Source: Halarsenatibacter silvermanii (GTDB lineage Bacteria; Bacillota; Halanaerobiia; Halanaerobiales; Halarsenatibacteraceae). Taken from it: DNA of 64,000 nt. The stretch lies in NCBI RefSeq assembly GCF_900103135.1, contig NZ_FNGO01000016.1:1-64000 (forward strand), written 5' to 3'. Below are positions 24,473 through 34,084 of the stretch, in pieces (the stretch's first letter is position 1; each line of letters opens with the position of its first letter). The notes under the pieces were generated by a model. It did no database searches. It was not told where the DNA came from and was given only the letters and a program-made list of their open reading frames with translations. Made by a program: the position numbers and the translations under genes.

Positions 24473-26105
24473 CGATTACACCTCTTTTTCCCAGAAATAT
24501 AGCAATATTCTCCCCCACTCTGGGGAGCAAAATCAGATCATCATATCTCAGCGCTCCGCTCAAAAGCATTAAGAATGAATAGATGACGGCCCCAGCCGCC
24601 ACCGAGGCCAGCAGAATGACCAGTTCGGCCAGCGGCAGTCTGCCGACAAAAGTTTCGGCCATAAACCCGTGCAGAAGCAAAACCGCTGCTCCCATGAGCA
24701 GAGAGGAAAGAGCGGGATAGACGACTGCAGTTCTTAATGACTGCAAGTTTTTGACCCGCCGCAGAACTGAGATGATGTTAAGGGCGGCAGCAGTAAAAAA
24801 TCCTAAAACGGTGGCTGCTGCGGCTCCGTGAATATTGAATAAAGGAAGACCGGTGAGCAGATAATTTAAAACGGCATTGCCAGCCGCTCCCAGAGCCAGA
24901 TTGCGAGCAGGTAGATCTGTGCGGCCAATCCCCTGCAGAACCGCCGAAGTCGTCTGCTGTAGGGTTATGAAAATAACCCCCCAGGCCAGAAGACGCAGAA
25001 TACTGGCGGCCTCGGGCTCGGAAAAAATTACACCGGATAGCGGCCCGGCCAAAACAGTCAGACCCACCGCGGAAGGCAGGCCCAAAAAGAGTGTGAATCT
25101 CAACGCTGTATGGGTTCGATGAGCGATCAACTCGCGATCCTCAAGAGCATCGGCTTCCGAAATAGCTGGAACCAGGCTGGCGGCCAGCGAGACAGTTATG
25201 ATGGCCGGAAAATTGACCAGCGGCATGGCTACGTTGGTAAAAAGCCCGTAAAGCGTTGTGGCTTCCTCCATAGCGAAGCCGGCAGTCTGCAGTCTTTGAG
25301 GTACAAAAACCCAGTCCACAAAATTCATAAGCGGCCTGACCAGGGCTCCAAAAGTTATGGGCAGGCCCAGCCGGGCGAACTCACTCAAAATGCTGCCGGT
25401 CTGATAATCTTCCACGACCTCTTCTGATTCGACGAAGAACTCGAAAATATCACCGCGCCGCCTAAAGTAAATATAAAATAAAAGCAAAAGACCGGCTGCC
25501 GCTCCCGTGACCGCTCCGAAGGAAGCGCCGGCGGCGGCAAATTCCAGTCCCAGAGGCAGCAGATAATAGGCCAGCCCGATCATCGTTATAGTCCTGATCA
25601 GCTGCTCAACTATCTGGGAAGCAGCGGTAGGACGCATATCCTGCAGCCCCTGAAAAAAACCGCGGTAGGTGGCCATTATAGAAACCAGAAAGATCGCCGG
25701 AGCTATGGCCAAAATCGCATAATAAGCCCGGGGATCAAGTCTCAAAATCCTGATCAGAGGACCGGCCAGAACCAGCATACCCAGAGTAAAAACTGCTCCG
25801 ATAATTACACTCATAACCCGGGCTATGGTGAAAACCCGATAGGCATCTTTGTTCTCATCTCGGGCCATTCTGTCGGCAATCATTTTGGCCATCGTCACCG
25901 GAATGCCCGAACGGGAAACTACCAGCATAATCGTATAAAGAGGATAAGCCATCTGATATATACCCATACCCTCGGCTCCGATCATCCTGGTCAAAATAAC
26001 TCTATACCCCAGACCCATAAATCTGGATATAATTCCGGCCGCGCTCAAAATAGCCGCACCTTTGATGAAAGAACCGGCGGCTTTATCATCAGCCACCGCC
26101 ATCAC
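24417..26105 (-). CDS. SpoVB/MurJ-like polysaccharide or lipid flippase
   Basis: A 562-residue membrane protein of the MVF/MOP exporter family with about 14 helices. SpoVB-type segments are GAAILSAAGIISRFMGLGYR, MIGAEGMGIYQMAYPLYTIM and SRSGIPVTMAKMIADR. Such proteins flip lipid-linked glycans or lipid II. The position between mfd and mazG is that of spoVB/yabM in Bacillus, although the sporulation genes around it are missing, so a vegetative role is likely. It overlaps mfd by 17 bases and mazG by 56. Confidence 0.92.
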   Translation of the reverse strand: MMAVADDKAAGSFIKGAAILSAAGIISRFMGLGYRVILTRMIGAEGMGIYQMAYPLYTIMLVVSRSGIPVTMAKMIADRMARDENKDAYRVFTIARVMSVIIGAVFTLGMLVLAGPLIRILRLDPRAYYAILAIAPAIFLVSIMATYRGFFQGLQDMRPTAASQIVEQLIRTITMIGLAYYLLPLGLEFAAAGASFGAVTGAAAGLLLLFYIYFRRRGDIFEFFVESEEVVEDYQTGSILSEFARLGLPITFGALVRPLMNFVDWVFVPQRLQTAGFAMEEATTLYGLFTNVAMPLVNFPAIITVSLAASLVPAISEADALEDRELIAHRTHTALRFTLFLGLPSAVGLTVLAGPLSGVIFSEPEAASILRLLAWGVIFITLQQTTSAVLQGIGRTDLPARNLALGAAGNAVLNYLLTGLPLFNIHGAAAATVLGFFTAAALNIISVLRRVKNLQSLRTAVVYPALSSLLMGAAVLLLHGFMAETFVGRLPLAELVILLASVAAGAVIYSFLMLLSGALRYDDLILLPRVGENIAIFLGKRGVIDGYKKGEKLEEGKRSEDK

Positions 26106-29100
26106 CCGCTTTTCCGCTCCGGAAGCAACGACTATCTTTCTGGAGCTCCAGAAAATTATTTAAAATTTCAATAAGCCTGGAAATACTTTCTTTGCTGCCG
26201 CCGCTTTTTTTGACGGACAGCCGGGGGCTGCGGCCGGAGCTTATCCTGAGTTTGCGCGGATGCTTTTTGGCCAGCGCCGTCACAGCTTTGCCGTCAACCC
26301 CATCTTTGTCCCGGAAATAACAGACAAACTCCTGATCCTTTTCCTCTATGAGATCGATATTGAGCCTGGTCGCCCTCATTTTTATCCGGCTGATATCCAG
26401 AAGATTTTCCACCTGATCAGGCAGATTGCCGAAGCGATCTTCCAGTTCGGACCTGATTTCGGCCACTTTCCTTTCTGAACGGGCGCGCATGAGCCTTTTA
26501 TACACATCTATCTTCTGGGGTGAGCTGCCGATATAATCATCGGGCATATATGAATCCAGCTCTAAATTCACCTCGACATCTATCTCCTCATCCTCATCCT
26601 CACCTTTGATCTCGCCCACAGCCCGATCGAGCAGCTTGCAGTAAAGCGAATAGCCGATGCTGGCAATATGGCCTGACTGCTCCGGGCCCAGCAGATTTCC
26701 TGCGCCGCGAATCTCCATATCTCGCATGGCAATTTTAAAACCAGAACCGAGATCTGTAAATTCGCGGATAGCTCTGAGGCGCTTTTCGGCCTCCTCAGAG
26801 AGAATTTCATCCTCATCATAAAGCAGATAGGAATATGCTATGCGGTCAGTTCTGCCCACACGTCCCCGGAGCTGGTAAAGCTGCGCCAGACCCATCTTAT
26901 CAGCGCGATTTATGACGATCGAGTTAACGTTGGCGATATCTAAGCCATTTTCGATGATCGTTGTACAGACAAGTACATCGTATTCGTGATTATAGAAATC
27001 CATCATCAGCTTTTCCAGATGATTTTCAGCCATCTGCCCGTGAGCCACTGCCACCCGGGCCTCGGGCACGAGCTCCCTGATCATTCCGGCCTGCCTGTCA
27101 ATGTCCTCCACCCGATTGTGTACATAATACACCTGACCCTCCCGGGCCAGCTCCCGGCGGATGGCATCGCGTATCAGATCCTCATCTCGCTCTTTAACGT
27201 AGGTGCGTATGGGATAGCGATTTTCGGGCGGAGTTTCGATGACGCTCATATCCCTGACCCCGGTAAGCGCCATGTGCAGCGTCCTGGGGATGGGGGTAGC
27301 CGTCATAGTCAGCACATCTATATTCTTCTTGATATCCTTCAGTTTCTCCTTGTGCGAAACGCCAAATCTCTGTTCTTCATCTATGACCAGAAGGCCCAGA
27401 TCGTTGAATTCGACATCATCCGAAAGCAGCCTATGAGTACCGATGATTATATCGATTCTCCCCTGAGCCAGTTTTTCCTTGATAATCCTCTGTTCGGAGG
27501 AGGTCCTAAAACGGGAGAGCATGGCCACGTTGATGGGGAATTTGTCTATCCGTTCCTTGAAGGTATTGAAATGCTGCTGGGCCAGAATGGTGGTAGGGAC
27601 CAATACAGCCGTCTGCTTGCTATCAACGGCCGCTTTAAAAGCAGCCCGAATGGCCACTTCAGTCTTACCATAGCCCACATCTCCGCAGAGCAGTCTATCC
27701 ATGGGATGCGGGCTTTCCATGTCTTTTTTGACATCTTCTATAGCCTGAAGCTGATCTTCTGTCTCCTCGAAGGGAAAAGCTTCCTCAAATTCCTGCTGCC
27801 ATTCGGTATCCCTGCTGAAAGCATAACCCTCTAAGGCTTCCCGGGCGGCATAAAGTTCCACCAGGTCGACGGCCAGTTCTTTGACCGACGATTTAACCCG
27901 CTCTTTAACCTTCTGCCAGCGGTTGCCGCCCAGCCGATATAAGTTAGGTTCAGCTCCTTCGCCACCTATATATTTCTGAACTAAATGTATCTGTTCGGTA
28001 GGCACGTATAATTTGTCCTCGTCGGCATACTCAATGAGCAGATAATCCTTCTGCTGCCCCTGAATGGAAAGGGGTTTAAGGCCCAGATAACGGCCGATTC
28101 CGTGGTTTTCATGCACGACATAATCTCCCGGCGAGAGTTCAGAGAAAGTAGAAACCTGTTCTGTATCTTCCAGATCCTTAATCTTCTTCTTTTCACGGCG
28201 CTTTTCTCCCATGATCTCGCGCTCACAGAAATAGGCCAGACCTAAATCCTCCAGCTGAAAGCCCTCAGCCAGGTTGACTTGCAGTATCAGCACCTCGCCG
28301 GCGGGAGAGCTCATGTCAGGATCCTCAGCTGTTTTCACCTCGAGATAACTTTGCAGATGCTCTTTCAGCTGCCGGCACTTATCCAGGCTGCTCATGCCTA
28401 AAAGCACCCTAAAATTCTGCCCGGTAAGCTCCTCTATGCGCTCGGCCAGCATATCAAAACGACCGTGATAGGGTTCCACTCCTCTGCCTTTAAAATCGAT
28501 TTCGGGCAGCCGGCTGTCGCCTTCCATTCCGTCGTAACATTCTATATATTGACGGCTGTACAATTCCCTGTTCATCTGCTCCTGATCCAGAAAATTATCG
28601 ATATAATATGGTAAAACTTCGCCTTCTGCAAGCAGATCTGTGAATTCCTCGTTGATCTTCTCCCACTCGGTGCCGAAAGTTTGCTTCAGACGCGAAGGTC
28701 CTTCCAGCACGTACAGGGTGCCGCTGCCCAGATAATCAAAAACCGTATCCAGACGGTCAAAGAAAAAAGGAAGATACTGGCGCAGAACTATGCTGTCCAG
28801 ATTTTCACGCCCCTGACTTATCAGCCTATCCCGTCGGGACTTTATTTTTTCAGCAGCTTCCGGCCGGCTATCTTTCAGCTCCTCACGCCTGTTTTCCAGC
28901 CTGCTGACCACATCTTCTACACGTTCGGCAAATTCTTCCGGCAGAATCAGCTCCGAAGCCGGATGCAGAAAAAGTTCTCTGTGCTGCTCTCTGGAGCGTT
29001 GATCATCGATCGAAAAACTGCGGATCGATTCCAGCTCTTCGCCAAAAAATTCCAGCCGGCGGGGGAGATCATGACCGGGAGGAAAGATATCGAGAATACC

Positions 29101-29676
29101 TCCCCGAACACTGAATTCGCCGCGCGAACCGACCATATCCAGCCTTCGGTAACCCATATTGACAAGCTCGGAGGTCAGCTCACCCATATCATAACTTTCG
29201 CCCACCTCCATACGGCGTTCAAGCTCGCGCCAGCGTCCCAGCGGAGGCAGCACCTTGTTCAAAGAGGCTATAGAAGCAGCACAGACAAGGCCGCCTTCCT
29301 CCTGCTGAAAGCGGTGATAGATTTTCAGCCGCTGTTCCTGTTTTCTCTCGTCGACGGGAATTTCCTCATGAGGCCTGACATCCTGCTCGGGGAATAAAAA
29401 AACTTTTTCTTCAGGCAGCAGCCTGGAAAGATCCTCATAAAGCTCGCCCGCCCGATAATCATCCCGGCAGACGATCATGAGATTGCGGGCGACATTTCCG
29501 CTCAAATGGGATATTATGTAGGCCAGTCTTGAGCTCCAGAGCCCGGTTATTTTGAGGTTTTCTCCTGATCTAACCCCGCTGATAAGCTTTTCTATTTTTT
29601 CCGGTATTTCTTCTTTGAACCTAATCTCCATCTCCTCCTTAACCTGCCGCTTTAAGCCGGCTGTTTCCTCTCTCAA
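26089..29676 (-). CDS. mfd: Transcription-repair coupling factor
   Basis: A 1,195-residue SF2 translocase that removes stalled RNA polymerase and recruits the UvrA excision machinery. The order is: N-terminal UvrB-like module (VCAASIASLNKVLPPLGRW; RRLDMVGSRGEFSVRGGILD), RNA-polymerase interaction domain (FSELSPGDYVVHENHGIGRY), RecG-like helicase with Walker A CGDVGYGKTEVA and DEEQ box VIDEEQRF, TRG motif near GRVGRTDR, and the C-terminal D7 domain. The length is standard. The annotated TTG start overlaps the TGA of pth. A later ATG (about residue 16) follows AAGGAGG too closely, so the exact start is uncertain. Confidence 0.97.
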   Translation of the reverse strand: MREETAGLKRQVKEEMEIRFKEEIPEKIEKLISGVRSGENLKITGLWSSRLAYIISHLSGNVARNLMIVCRDDYRAGELYEDLSRLLPEEKVFLFPEQDVRPHEEIPVDERKQEQRLKIYHRFQQEEGGLVCAASIASLNKVLPPLGRWRELERRMEVGESYDMGELTSELVNMGYRRLDMVGSRGEFSVRGGILDIFPPGHDLPRRLEFFGEELESIRSFSIDDQRSREQHRELFLHPASELILPEEFAERVEDVVSRLENRREELKDSRPEAAEKIKSRRDRLISQGRENLDSIVLRQYLPFFFDRLDTVFDYLGSGTLYVLEGPSRLKQTFGTEWEKINEEFTDLLAEGEVLPYYIDNFLDQEQMNRELYSRQYIECYDGMEGDSRLPEIDFKGRGVEPYHGRFDMLAERIEELTGQNFRVLLGMSSLDKCRQLKEHLQSYLEVKTAEDPDMSSPAGEVLILQVNLAEGFQLEDLGLAYFCEREIMGEKRREKKKIKDLEDTEQVSTFSELSPGDYVVHENHGIGRYLGLKPLSIQGQQKDYLLIEYADEDKLYVPTEQIHLVQKYIGGEGAEPNLYRLGGNRWQKVKERVKSSVKELAVDLVELYAAREALEGYAFSRDTEWQQEFEEAFPFEETEDQLQAIEDVKKDMESPHPMDRLLCGDVGYGKTEVAIRAAFKAAVDSKQTAVLVPTTILAQQHFNTFKERIDKFPINVAMLSRFRTSSEQRIIKEKLAQGRIDIIIGTHRLLSDDVEFNDLGLLVIDEEQRFGVSHKEKLKDIKKNIDVLTMTATPIPRTLHMALTGVRDMSVIETPPENRYPIRTYVKERDEDLIRDAIRRELAREGQVYYVHNRVEDIDRQAGMIRELVPEARVAVAHGQMAENHLEKLMMDFYNHEYDVLVCTTIIENGLDIANVNSIVINRADKMGLAQLYQLRGRVGRTDRIAYSYLLYDEDEILSEEAEKRLRAIREFTDLGSGFKIAMRDMEIRGAGNLLGPEQSGHIASIGYSLYCKLLDRAVGEIKGEDEDEEIDVEVNLELDSYMPDDYIGSSPQKIDVYKRLMRARSERKVAEIRSELEDRFGNLPDQVENLLDISRIKMRATRLNIDLIEEKDQEFVCYFRDKDGVDGKAVTALAKKHPRKLRISSGRSPRLSVKKSGGSKESISRLIEILNNFLELQKDSRCFRSGKAGDGGG

Positions 29677-30230
29677 TTAAACCTGTTCATAGCAGCATCG
29701 AGATCTTCTTCCAGCCACAGTTCCACAGCCTCGACAGCTCTGGCCAGAGCAGGTTCAATGACTTCCAGTTTCTCCTCAGAAGAAAACTTATCGAGCACAT
29801 AATCCGAAGCTCTAACCCCCGGGGGTGGTCGGCCGATTCCCAGCCTGAGACGATTGAATTCCGGAGTGTCCAGAGCTTTTATGATCGATTTTATACCGTT
29901 ATGGCCGCCGCTGCTGCCCCCGTATTTTAGCCTGATCCTGCCCATCTCAAGATCGAGATCATCGTGGATTACCAGCAGATCCCGGGGTTTTGCCGAATAT
30001 TCATCGACGAGCCAGCTGACCGCCCTGCCGCTTCTATTCATCAGGGTTAAAGGCTGAGCAATTGCAGCGGGATAGCCCTTGATTCTATCCTCGGCCACCA
30101 TAGCTTCATCCCTCTTTCTGGCCTTAAAATTGTGTTTTTCGGCCAGTTTCCTGACAGCCTGGAAGCCTATATTATGGCGGGTGTTTTCATATTTCGGAAC
30201 CGGATTGCCCAGGCCGACTATCAAATTCAT
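29673..30230 (-). CDS. pth: Peptidyl-tRNA hydrolase
   Basis: A 185-residue enzyme that frees peptides from dropped-off peptidyl-tRNAs. Motifs are IVGLGNPVPKYENTRHNIGF (catalytic His in NTRHN), LMNRSGRAV, VIHDDLDLEMGRIRLKYGGS and GGHNGIKSI. The length is usual. It overlaps mfd by four bases and lies downstream of rplY, as in Bacillus (ctc-spoVC-mfd). Confidence 0.97.
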   Translation of the reverse strand: MNLIVGLGNPVPKYENTRHNIGFQAVRKLAEKHNFKARKRDEAMVAEDRIKGYPAAIAQPLTLMNRSGRAVSWLVDEYSAKPRDLLVIHDDLDLEMGRIRLKYGGSSGGHNGIKSIIKALDTPEFNRLRLGIGRPPPGVRASDYVLDKFSSEEKLEVIEPALARAVEAVELWLEEDLDAAMNRFN

Positions 30231-30270
30231 TATTCATCACCAGACCTTCAGTTTTCTTTTTTTAATCAAA

Positions 30271-30318
30271 CAGCAAAAGGCGCAACCCCACCATCAGATG
30301 AGGTTACGCTGTTTTTTT
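30271..30318. terminator. Possible terminator between rplY and pth
   Basis: GCGCAACC (30280-30287) pairs with GGTTACGC (30302-30309) and CAGC with GCTG around it. The T-run is better on the plus strand than on the minus strand that carries rplY, so this is only a weak or partial terminator for rplY. Confidence 0.45.
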
Positions 30319-30345
30319 CAGCTATTGCTGCTGTAAAACCTGCAA

Positions 30346-31050
30346 TTACATATAATCGCGCTGTTCCATATCTTCTTCATCCTCAGCCTCTTCTTCAGCA
30401 AGTTCTTCTTCTACTTCCTCTTCCTCTTCGCCGATAACTTCCGGTTCGAGAGTCTCAACATCGACAAGTGTCTCTTCCTCTTCGGTAATCTCTTCGCTGG
30501 GCGGCACGACGGTGGCCAGCACATCGTCAGGATCATGCAGAATCTCGATCTCCTCGCCAGCATCCAGCTCACTGACCTGAATCGAGTCACCGACATCCAG
30601 CTCGGTTATATCGACTTCTATGGACTCGGGTATATCTGCGGGATAGCATTCAATTTCGACTTCGCGCATCAGCTCCTGCAGAACACCACCCTCTTTGACA
30701 CCGACAGAGGTTCCCACTACTTCGGTGGGGACAGTGATAGTAATTTTCTCATCCATCGATATGGCCAAAAAATCGACGTGCAGAAGTTCATTCTTGATGA
30801 CATGCTCCTGATAATCTTTGAGCATGGCAGTCTCCGTCTCCATCTCTTCATCGTTTTCTAGAATGGTCAATTCCACGATAGCGTTCTCACCGATTATCTC
30901 CCTGATCTCCAGGGGATCAACCGTAAGCGGCTGAGATTCCCGATGAGGACCATAAATAACTCCTGGCACCATGCCCTCCCGTCTCAGTTTGCGGGCTGTG
31001 CCTTTACCTGTATTTTCCCTTTTGTTGGCAGTCATCTCAACTTTTTGCAT
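30346..31050 (-). CDS. rplY: Ribosomal protein bL25 (Ctc), with long acidic tail
   Basis: A 234-residue 5S-rRNA-binding ribosomal protein of the long TL5/Ctc type. The N-terminal domain has KRENTGKGTARKLRREGMVP and VIYGPHRE, and a C-terminal beta domain follows (to about 190). The last 40 residues or so are almost all Glu and Asp, longer than the usual Ctc tail and in line with a high-salt cytoplasm. The ATG at 31048-31050 has AAGGAG eight bases upstream; the frame opens three codons earlier with a GTG that lies too close to it. A promoter lies at 31151-31179. Confidence 0.95.
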   Translation of the reverse strand: MQKVEMTANKRENTGKGTARKLRREGMVPGVIYGPHRESQPLTVDPLEIREIIGENAIVELTILENDEEMETETAMLKDYQEHVIKNELLHVDFLAISMDEKITITVPTEVVGTSVGVKEGGVLQELMREVEIECYPADIPESIEVDITELDVGDSIQVSELDAGEEIEILHDPDDVLATVVPPSEEITEEEETLVDVETLEPEVIGEEEEEVEEELAEEEAEDEEDMEQRDYM

Positions 31051-31150
31051 GCTTCTCACTCCTTACCCACATTTTTGGACAATATTTATTTTTGACTGAA
31101 AGCAACCTTTTCAGGCGCCCCAGAACTGCCGTCAAAAACTCACAAATTTC

Positions 31151-31179
31151 ATTATAACATTGTAAACGAATCGGAACAA
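31151..31179 (-). promoter_or_regulatory. Promoter of rplY
   Basis: TTGTTC (31174-31179), 17-base spacer, TATAAT (31151-31156) on the minus strand, between prs and rplY. Confidence 0.72.
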
Positions 31180-31224
31180 GCCCTAACACGAACTTTTCTT
31201 CAATAAACGATCGACCAAGTTTTA

Positions 31225-32175
31225 TCACTTGAAAAGAACGCTGACAGAAACATCCTTGAAGATCCTGTCGATAGCTTCTCCCAGAAGAGGCGCCACCGAC
31301 AGAATTTCCAGATTATCCAGCACTTCAGCATGTTCTTCCTGCGGTATAGTGTTGGTGGTTATTATTTCTTCCACAGGAGAATCTTTCAAACGGTCAACAG
31401 CCGGCCCCGAAAATAGAGCATGAGTACAGCTGGCGTAGATATTCTTAGCTCCCATCTCGTCCAGCACCTCGGCCGCATTTGTGATAGTACCCGCTGTATC
31501 TATGATATCGTCATAGAGGACGACATTGCGATCCTCCACAGGTCCGATAACATTCATAACCCGGGAAACGTTGGGCTGGGGACGTCTTTTATCTATGATG
31601 GCCATCGGTATATTGAGTTTTTCAGCAAAGGTCCGGACTTTTTTTACCGAACCCACGTCGGGAGCTACAGCGGTCATGTCATCGAGATTTTTATTCTGAA
31701 AATGATCAACCACAATATTGGTGGAAAAAAGATGATCGACAGGTATATCAAAAAAGCCCTGGATCTGAGGAGCATGCATGTCGATGGAGAGCACCCTTCT
31801 CACACCCGCGGTATAGAGCAAATTGGCCACAAGCTTGGCGGTAATCGGCTCTCTACCCCTGGCTTTCCTGTCCTGACGGGCATAGCCATAATAAGGTATG
31901 ACAGCGGTGATTCGGCGGGCTGAGGCCCTGCGCAGAGCGTCTATCATCACCAGAAGTTCCATAATATTCTCGTTTACCGGCGGACTTGTAGGCTGAATAA
32001 CGAAGACATCGGCCCCTCGAACCGTCTCCTCTATCTTCACCGAAATTTCTCCGTCTTCAAACCTTCCTATCTCGCAACTGACCAGTTCGGTGCCCAGATA
32101 CTGACAGATATCCCGGGCCAGCTTCTTGTGACAGTTACCGGTAAATATTTTCAGCTCTTCGCCATAAGCAGACAT
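31225..32175 (-). CDS. prs: Ribose-phosphate pyrophosphokinase
   Basis: A 316-residue enzyme making PRPP from ribose-5-phosphate and ATP for nucleotide, His and Trp synthesis. Signature motifs are FEDGEISVKIEETVRGADVF, YYGYARQDRKARGREPITAK, SIDMHAPQIQGFFDIPVDHL and the PRPP loop VVLYDDIIDTAGTI. The length is typical of class I enzymes. A GGGAGG site precedes the ATG. It sits between glmU and rplY as in Bacillus. Confidence 0.98.
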   Translation of the reverse strand: MSAYGEELKIFTGNCHKKLARDICQYLGTELVSCEIGRFEDGEISVKIEETVRGADVFVIQPTSPPVNENIMELLVMIDALRRASARRITAVIPYYGYARQDRKARGREPITAKLVANLLYTAGVRRVLSIDMHAPQIQGFFDIPVDHLFSTNIVVDHFQNKNLDDMTAVAPDVGSVKKVRTFAEKLNIPMAIIDKRRPQPNVSRVMNVIGPVEDRNVVLYDDIIDTAGTITNAAEVLDEMGAKNIYASCTHALFSGPAVDRLKDSPVEEIITTNTIPQEEHAEVLDNLEILSVAPLLGEAIDRIFKDVSVSVLFK

Positions 32176-32245
32176 TTTTTAAATCTTCCTCCCTGTCCTT
32201 TAGCGGTAATATTGAACGCTTTAAAGTATAGATCTATTAATGCGG

Positions 32246-33589
32246 CTAATCCTCGCGCTTATAAAAACGGGCGGGAACGCCCAGAACTGTGGTCTTCGAT
32301 TTCACATCGTCAACGACCACTGAGCCGGCGCCGGTTTTGGCTCCGTCCTCGAGCTTGAGCGGCGCCACCAGAGTTGTATTGCTGCCGACAAAAACTCCGT
32401 CTCCAAGCACGGTTTTGTGCTTGTTTTCTCCATCATAATTGGCAAAAACAGTTCCTGCCCCAACATTGCAGCCGCTGCCTATCTCGGCATCACCCACATA
32501 GGTGAGATGAGGTACCTTGCTGCCCTCTCCAACCGAGGCTTTTTTGAGCTCGACAAAATCCCCTATTTTACAGCCCCGCGCGATGCTGCAGCCAGGTCTG
32601 ATATAGGCATATGGACCTACACTGGTCTCTCTCTCAATCCGACTTTTCCTGATGACGCTGCCCTGGAGGACATTCACTTTTTCAGCCAGCCGGGCATCTT
32701 TAAGCTGACAGCCCGGTTCCAGCAAGCACTCCCGGCCTATTCGAGTCTCTCCGCGCAGGGTCACACCCGGATATATTGTGGTATCGCGGCCGATCTCCAC
32801 CCTTTTTTCGATGTAAGTTCGTTCGGGGTCGATTAAGGTTACTCCCCTGTCCAGATGAGCAGATTTTATCCGCCTCTGCATAACCTTTTCAGCTGCAGCC
32901 AGATCACTGCGGTCGTTAATGCCGATGATCTCGGCTGGATCACCCTCTGCTGAAGCCAGTTCAGCCTTTTCTTTTATGTAATAAAGACAATCGGTGAGAT
33001 AATATTCATTCTGGGCATTATCATTGTCTATCTGTTTGAGGGCTTCATGCAGAAGCTGGCTTGCAAAGCAGTAAATGCCGGCATTGATCTCCTTTATCTG
33101 CGCCTCCTCGCCCCGGCAGTCGTGTTCTTCCACTATATCCATTATACTGCCGCTTTCATCGCGCAATATTCTACCGTATCCGGCTGGATCATCCAGTTCA
33201 GCCGTCAGAATACTCATGCCGGCCTGCCGGCGGCGGTGATTGTTTATGTAATCTTTCAATGTCTCCGCGGTGACCAGAGGAGTATCACCGTAAAGGACCA
33301 GGGTATCACCACTGTGAGATCGAATGTATTCTTCAGCCTGCCAGACCGCGTGACCGGTACCCTGCTGATCTTCCTGAAAGACAAATTCAACCTCTTCCCC
33401 GGCAGCCCCCCTGACTTTTTCGGCCTGATGCCCCACCACGCAGACGATATCATCGGTCAGTTCCCGCGAGGTATCGACAACATGTTTTATTAGAGGACGG
33501 CCGGCCAGCCCGTGCAGCATCTTGTTACGGCTGGAATTCATCCTGGTTCCCTTTCCGGCTGCCAGAACGATTATGAGCAGATCATCCAT
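32246..33589 (-). CDS. glmU: Bifunctional UDP-GlcNAc pyrophosphorylase / GlcN-1-P acetyltransferase
   Basis: A 447-residue two-domain enzyme that makes UDP-N-acetylglucosamine. The uridylyltransferase part begins IIVLAAGKGTRMNSSRNKML, with YGDTPLVTAETL and the metal-binding DCLYYI region. The C-terminal left-handed beta-helix holds hexapeptide repeats and the acetyl-CoA site (VPHLTYVGDAEIG, FANYDGENKHKT). I prefer the ATG at 33587-33589 to the TTG four codons upstream, because GGAGG directly abuts the TTG. Confidence 0.97.
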   Translation of the reverse strand: MDDLLIIVLAAGKGTRMNSSRNKMLHGLAGRPLIKHVVDTSRELTDDIVCVVGHQAEKVRGAAGEEVEFVFQEDQQGTGHAVWQAEEYIRSHSGDTLVLYGDTPLVTAETLKDYINNHRRRQAGMSILTAELDDPAGYGRILRDESGSIMDIVEEHDCRGEEAQIKEINAGIYCFASQLLHEALKQIDNDNAQNEYYLTDCLYYIKEKAELASAEGDPAEIIGINDRSDLAAAEKVMQRRIKSAHLDRGVTLIDPERTYIEKRVEIGRDTTIYPGVTLRGETRIGRECLLEPGCQLKDARLAEKVNVLQGSVIRKSRIERETSVGPYAYIRPGCSIARGCKIGDFVELKKASVGEGSKVPHLTYVGDAEIGSGCNVGAGTVFANYDGENKHKTVLGDGVFVGSNTTLVAPLKLEDGAKTGAGSVVVDDVKSKTTVLGVPARFYKRED

Positions 33590-33663
33590 GATATTTATCA
33601 ACCTCCAGCAGGCAAAATTGTAATCGTATGAAGTATATCAGAACCGCAAAAGATTGTCAAACA

Positions 33664-33713
33664 TAAAAAAACCGAGAAAATCGAACAATCCAGAGATCGT
33701 TCGGCTTTCCCGG
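33664..33713 (-). terminator. Terminator between spoVG and glmU
   Basis: On the minus strand an interrupted stem starting CCGGGAAAGCCGAACGAT pairs with ATTGTTCG and TTCTCGG, followed by seven Ts. It suggests partial separation of spoVG from glmU transcription. Confidence 0.78.
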
Positions 33714-33752
33714 CACCAAAAAGGACCTTCTGAAAAGGCTAATCTGTGCCTA

Positions 33753-34016
33753 TCAACCGGTCTTTTCGCTGGCCCGATTAAACCCATTGAGTACCTGTTC
33801 CTGGATATCTTCGCGCAGGGTGTTGGTTACCGGGAAACAGACATCATAATAACTACCTTTCCATTCCCGGTCGGGCATGGAGGCAAAAAGTCCGTTTTTA
33901 CCCTCGATCACCTTGATTCCTCTGACCACAAAACTATCCTCCAGCGTCAGAGAAGCAAAGGCTTTGAGGTTGCTGCTGCCGGATACTGGAAAAATTCTGA
34001 CATCGGTGATATCCAC
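33753..34016 (-). CDS. spoVG: SpoVG regulatory RNA/DNA-binding protein
   Basis: An 87-residue protein matching the SpoVG family: MDITDVRIFPVSGSSNLKAF, VVRGIKVIEGKNGLFASMP, and a C-terminal NTLREDIQEQVLNGF. SpoVG proteins are small nucleic-acid-binding global regulators, found also in bacteria that do not sporulate. Here it stands ahead of glmU, as in Bacillus (purR-yabJ-spoVG-glmU), but purR and yabJ are absent. A terminator follows. Confidence 0.95.
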   Translation of the reverse strand: MDITDVRIFPVSGSSNLKAFASLTLEDSFVVRGIKVIEGKNGLFASMPDREWKGSYYDVCFPVTNTLREDIQEQVLNGFNRASEKTG

Positions 34017-34084
34017 TCTCTACTACCCCCTTTTTTTGTGAGATACCACCATTATAAATGTAAATAAAAGGAAAGTCAAGGTAT

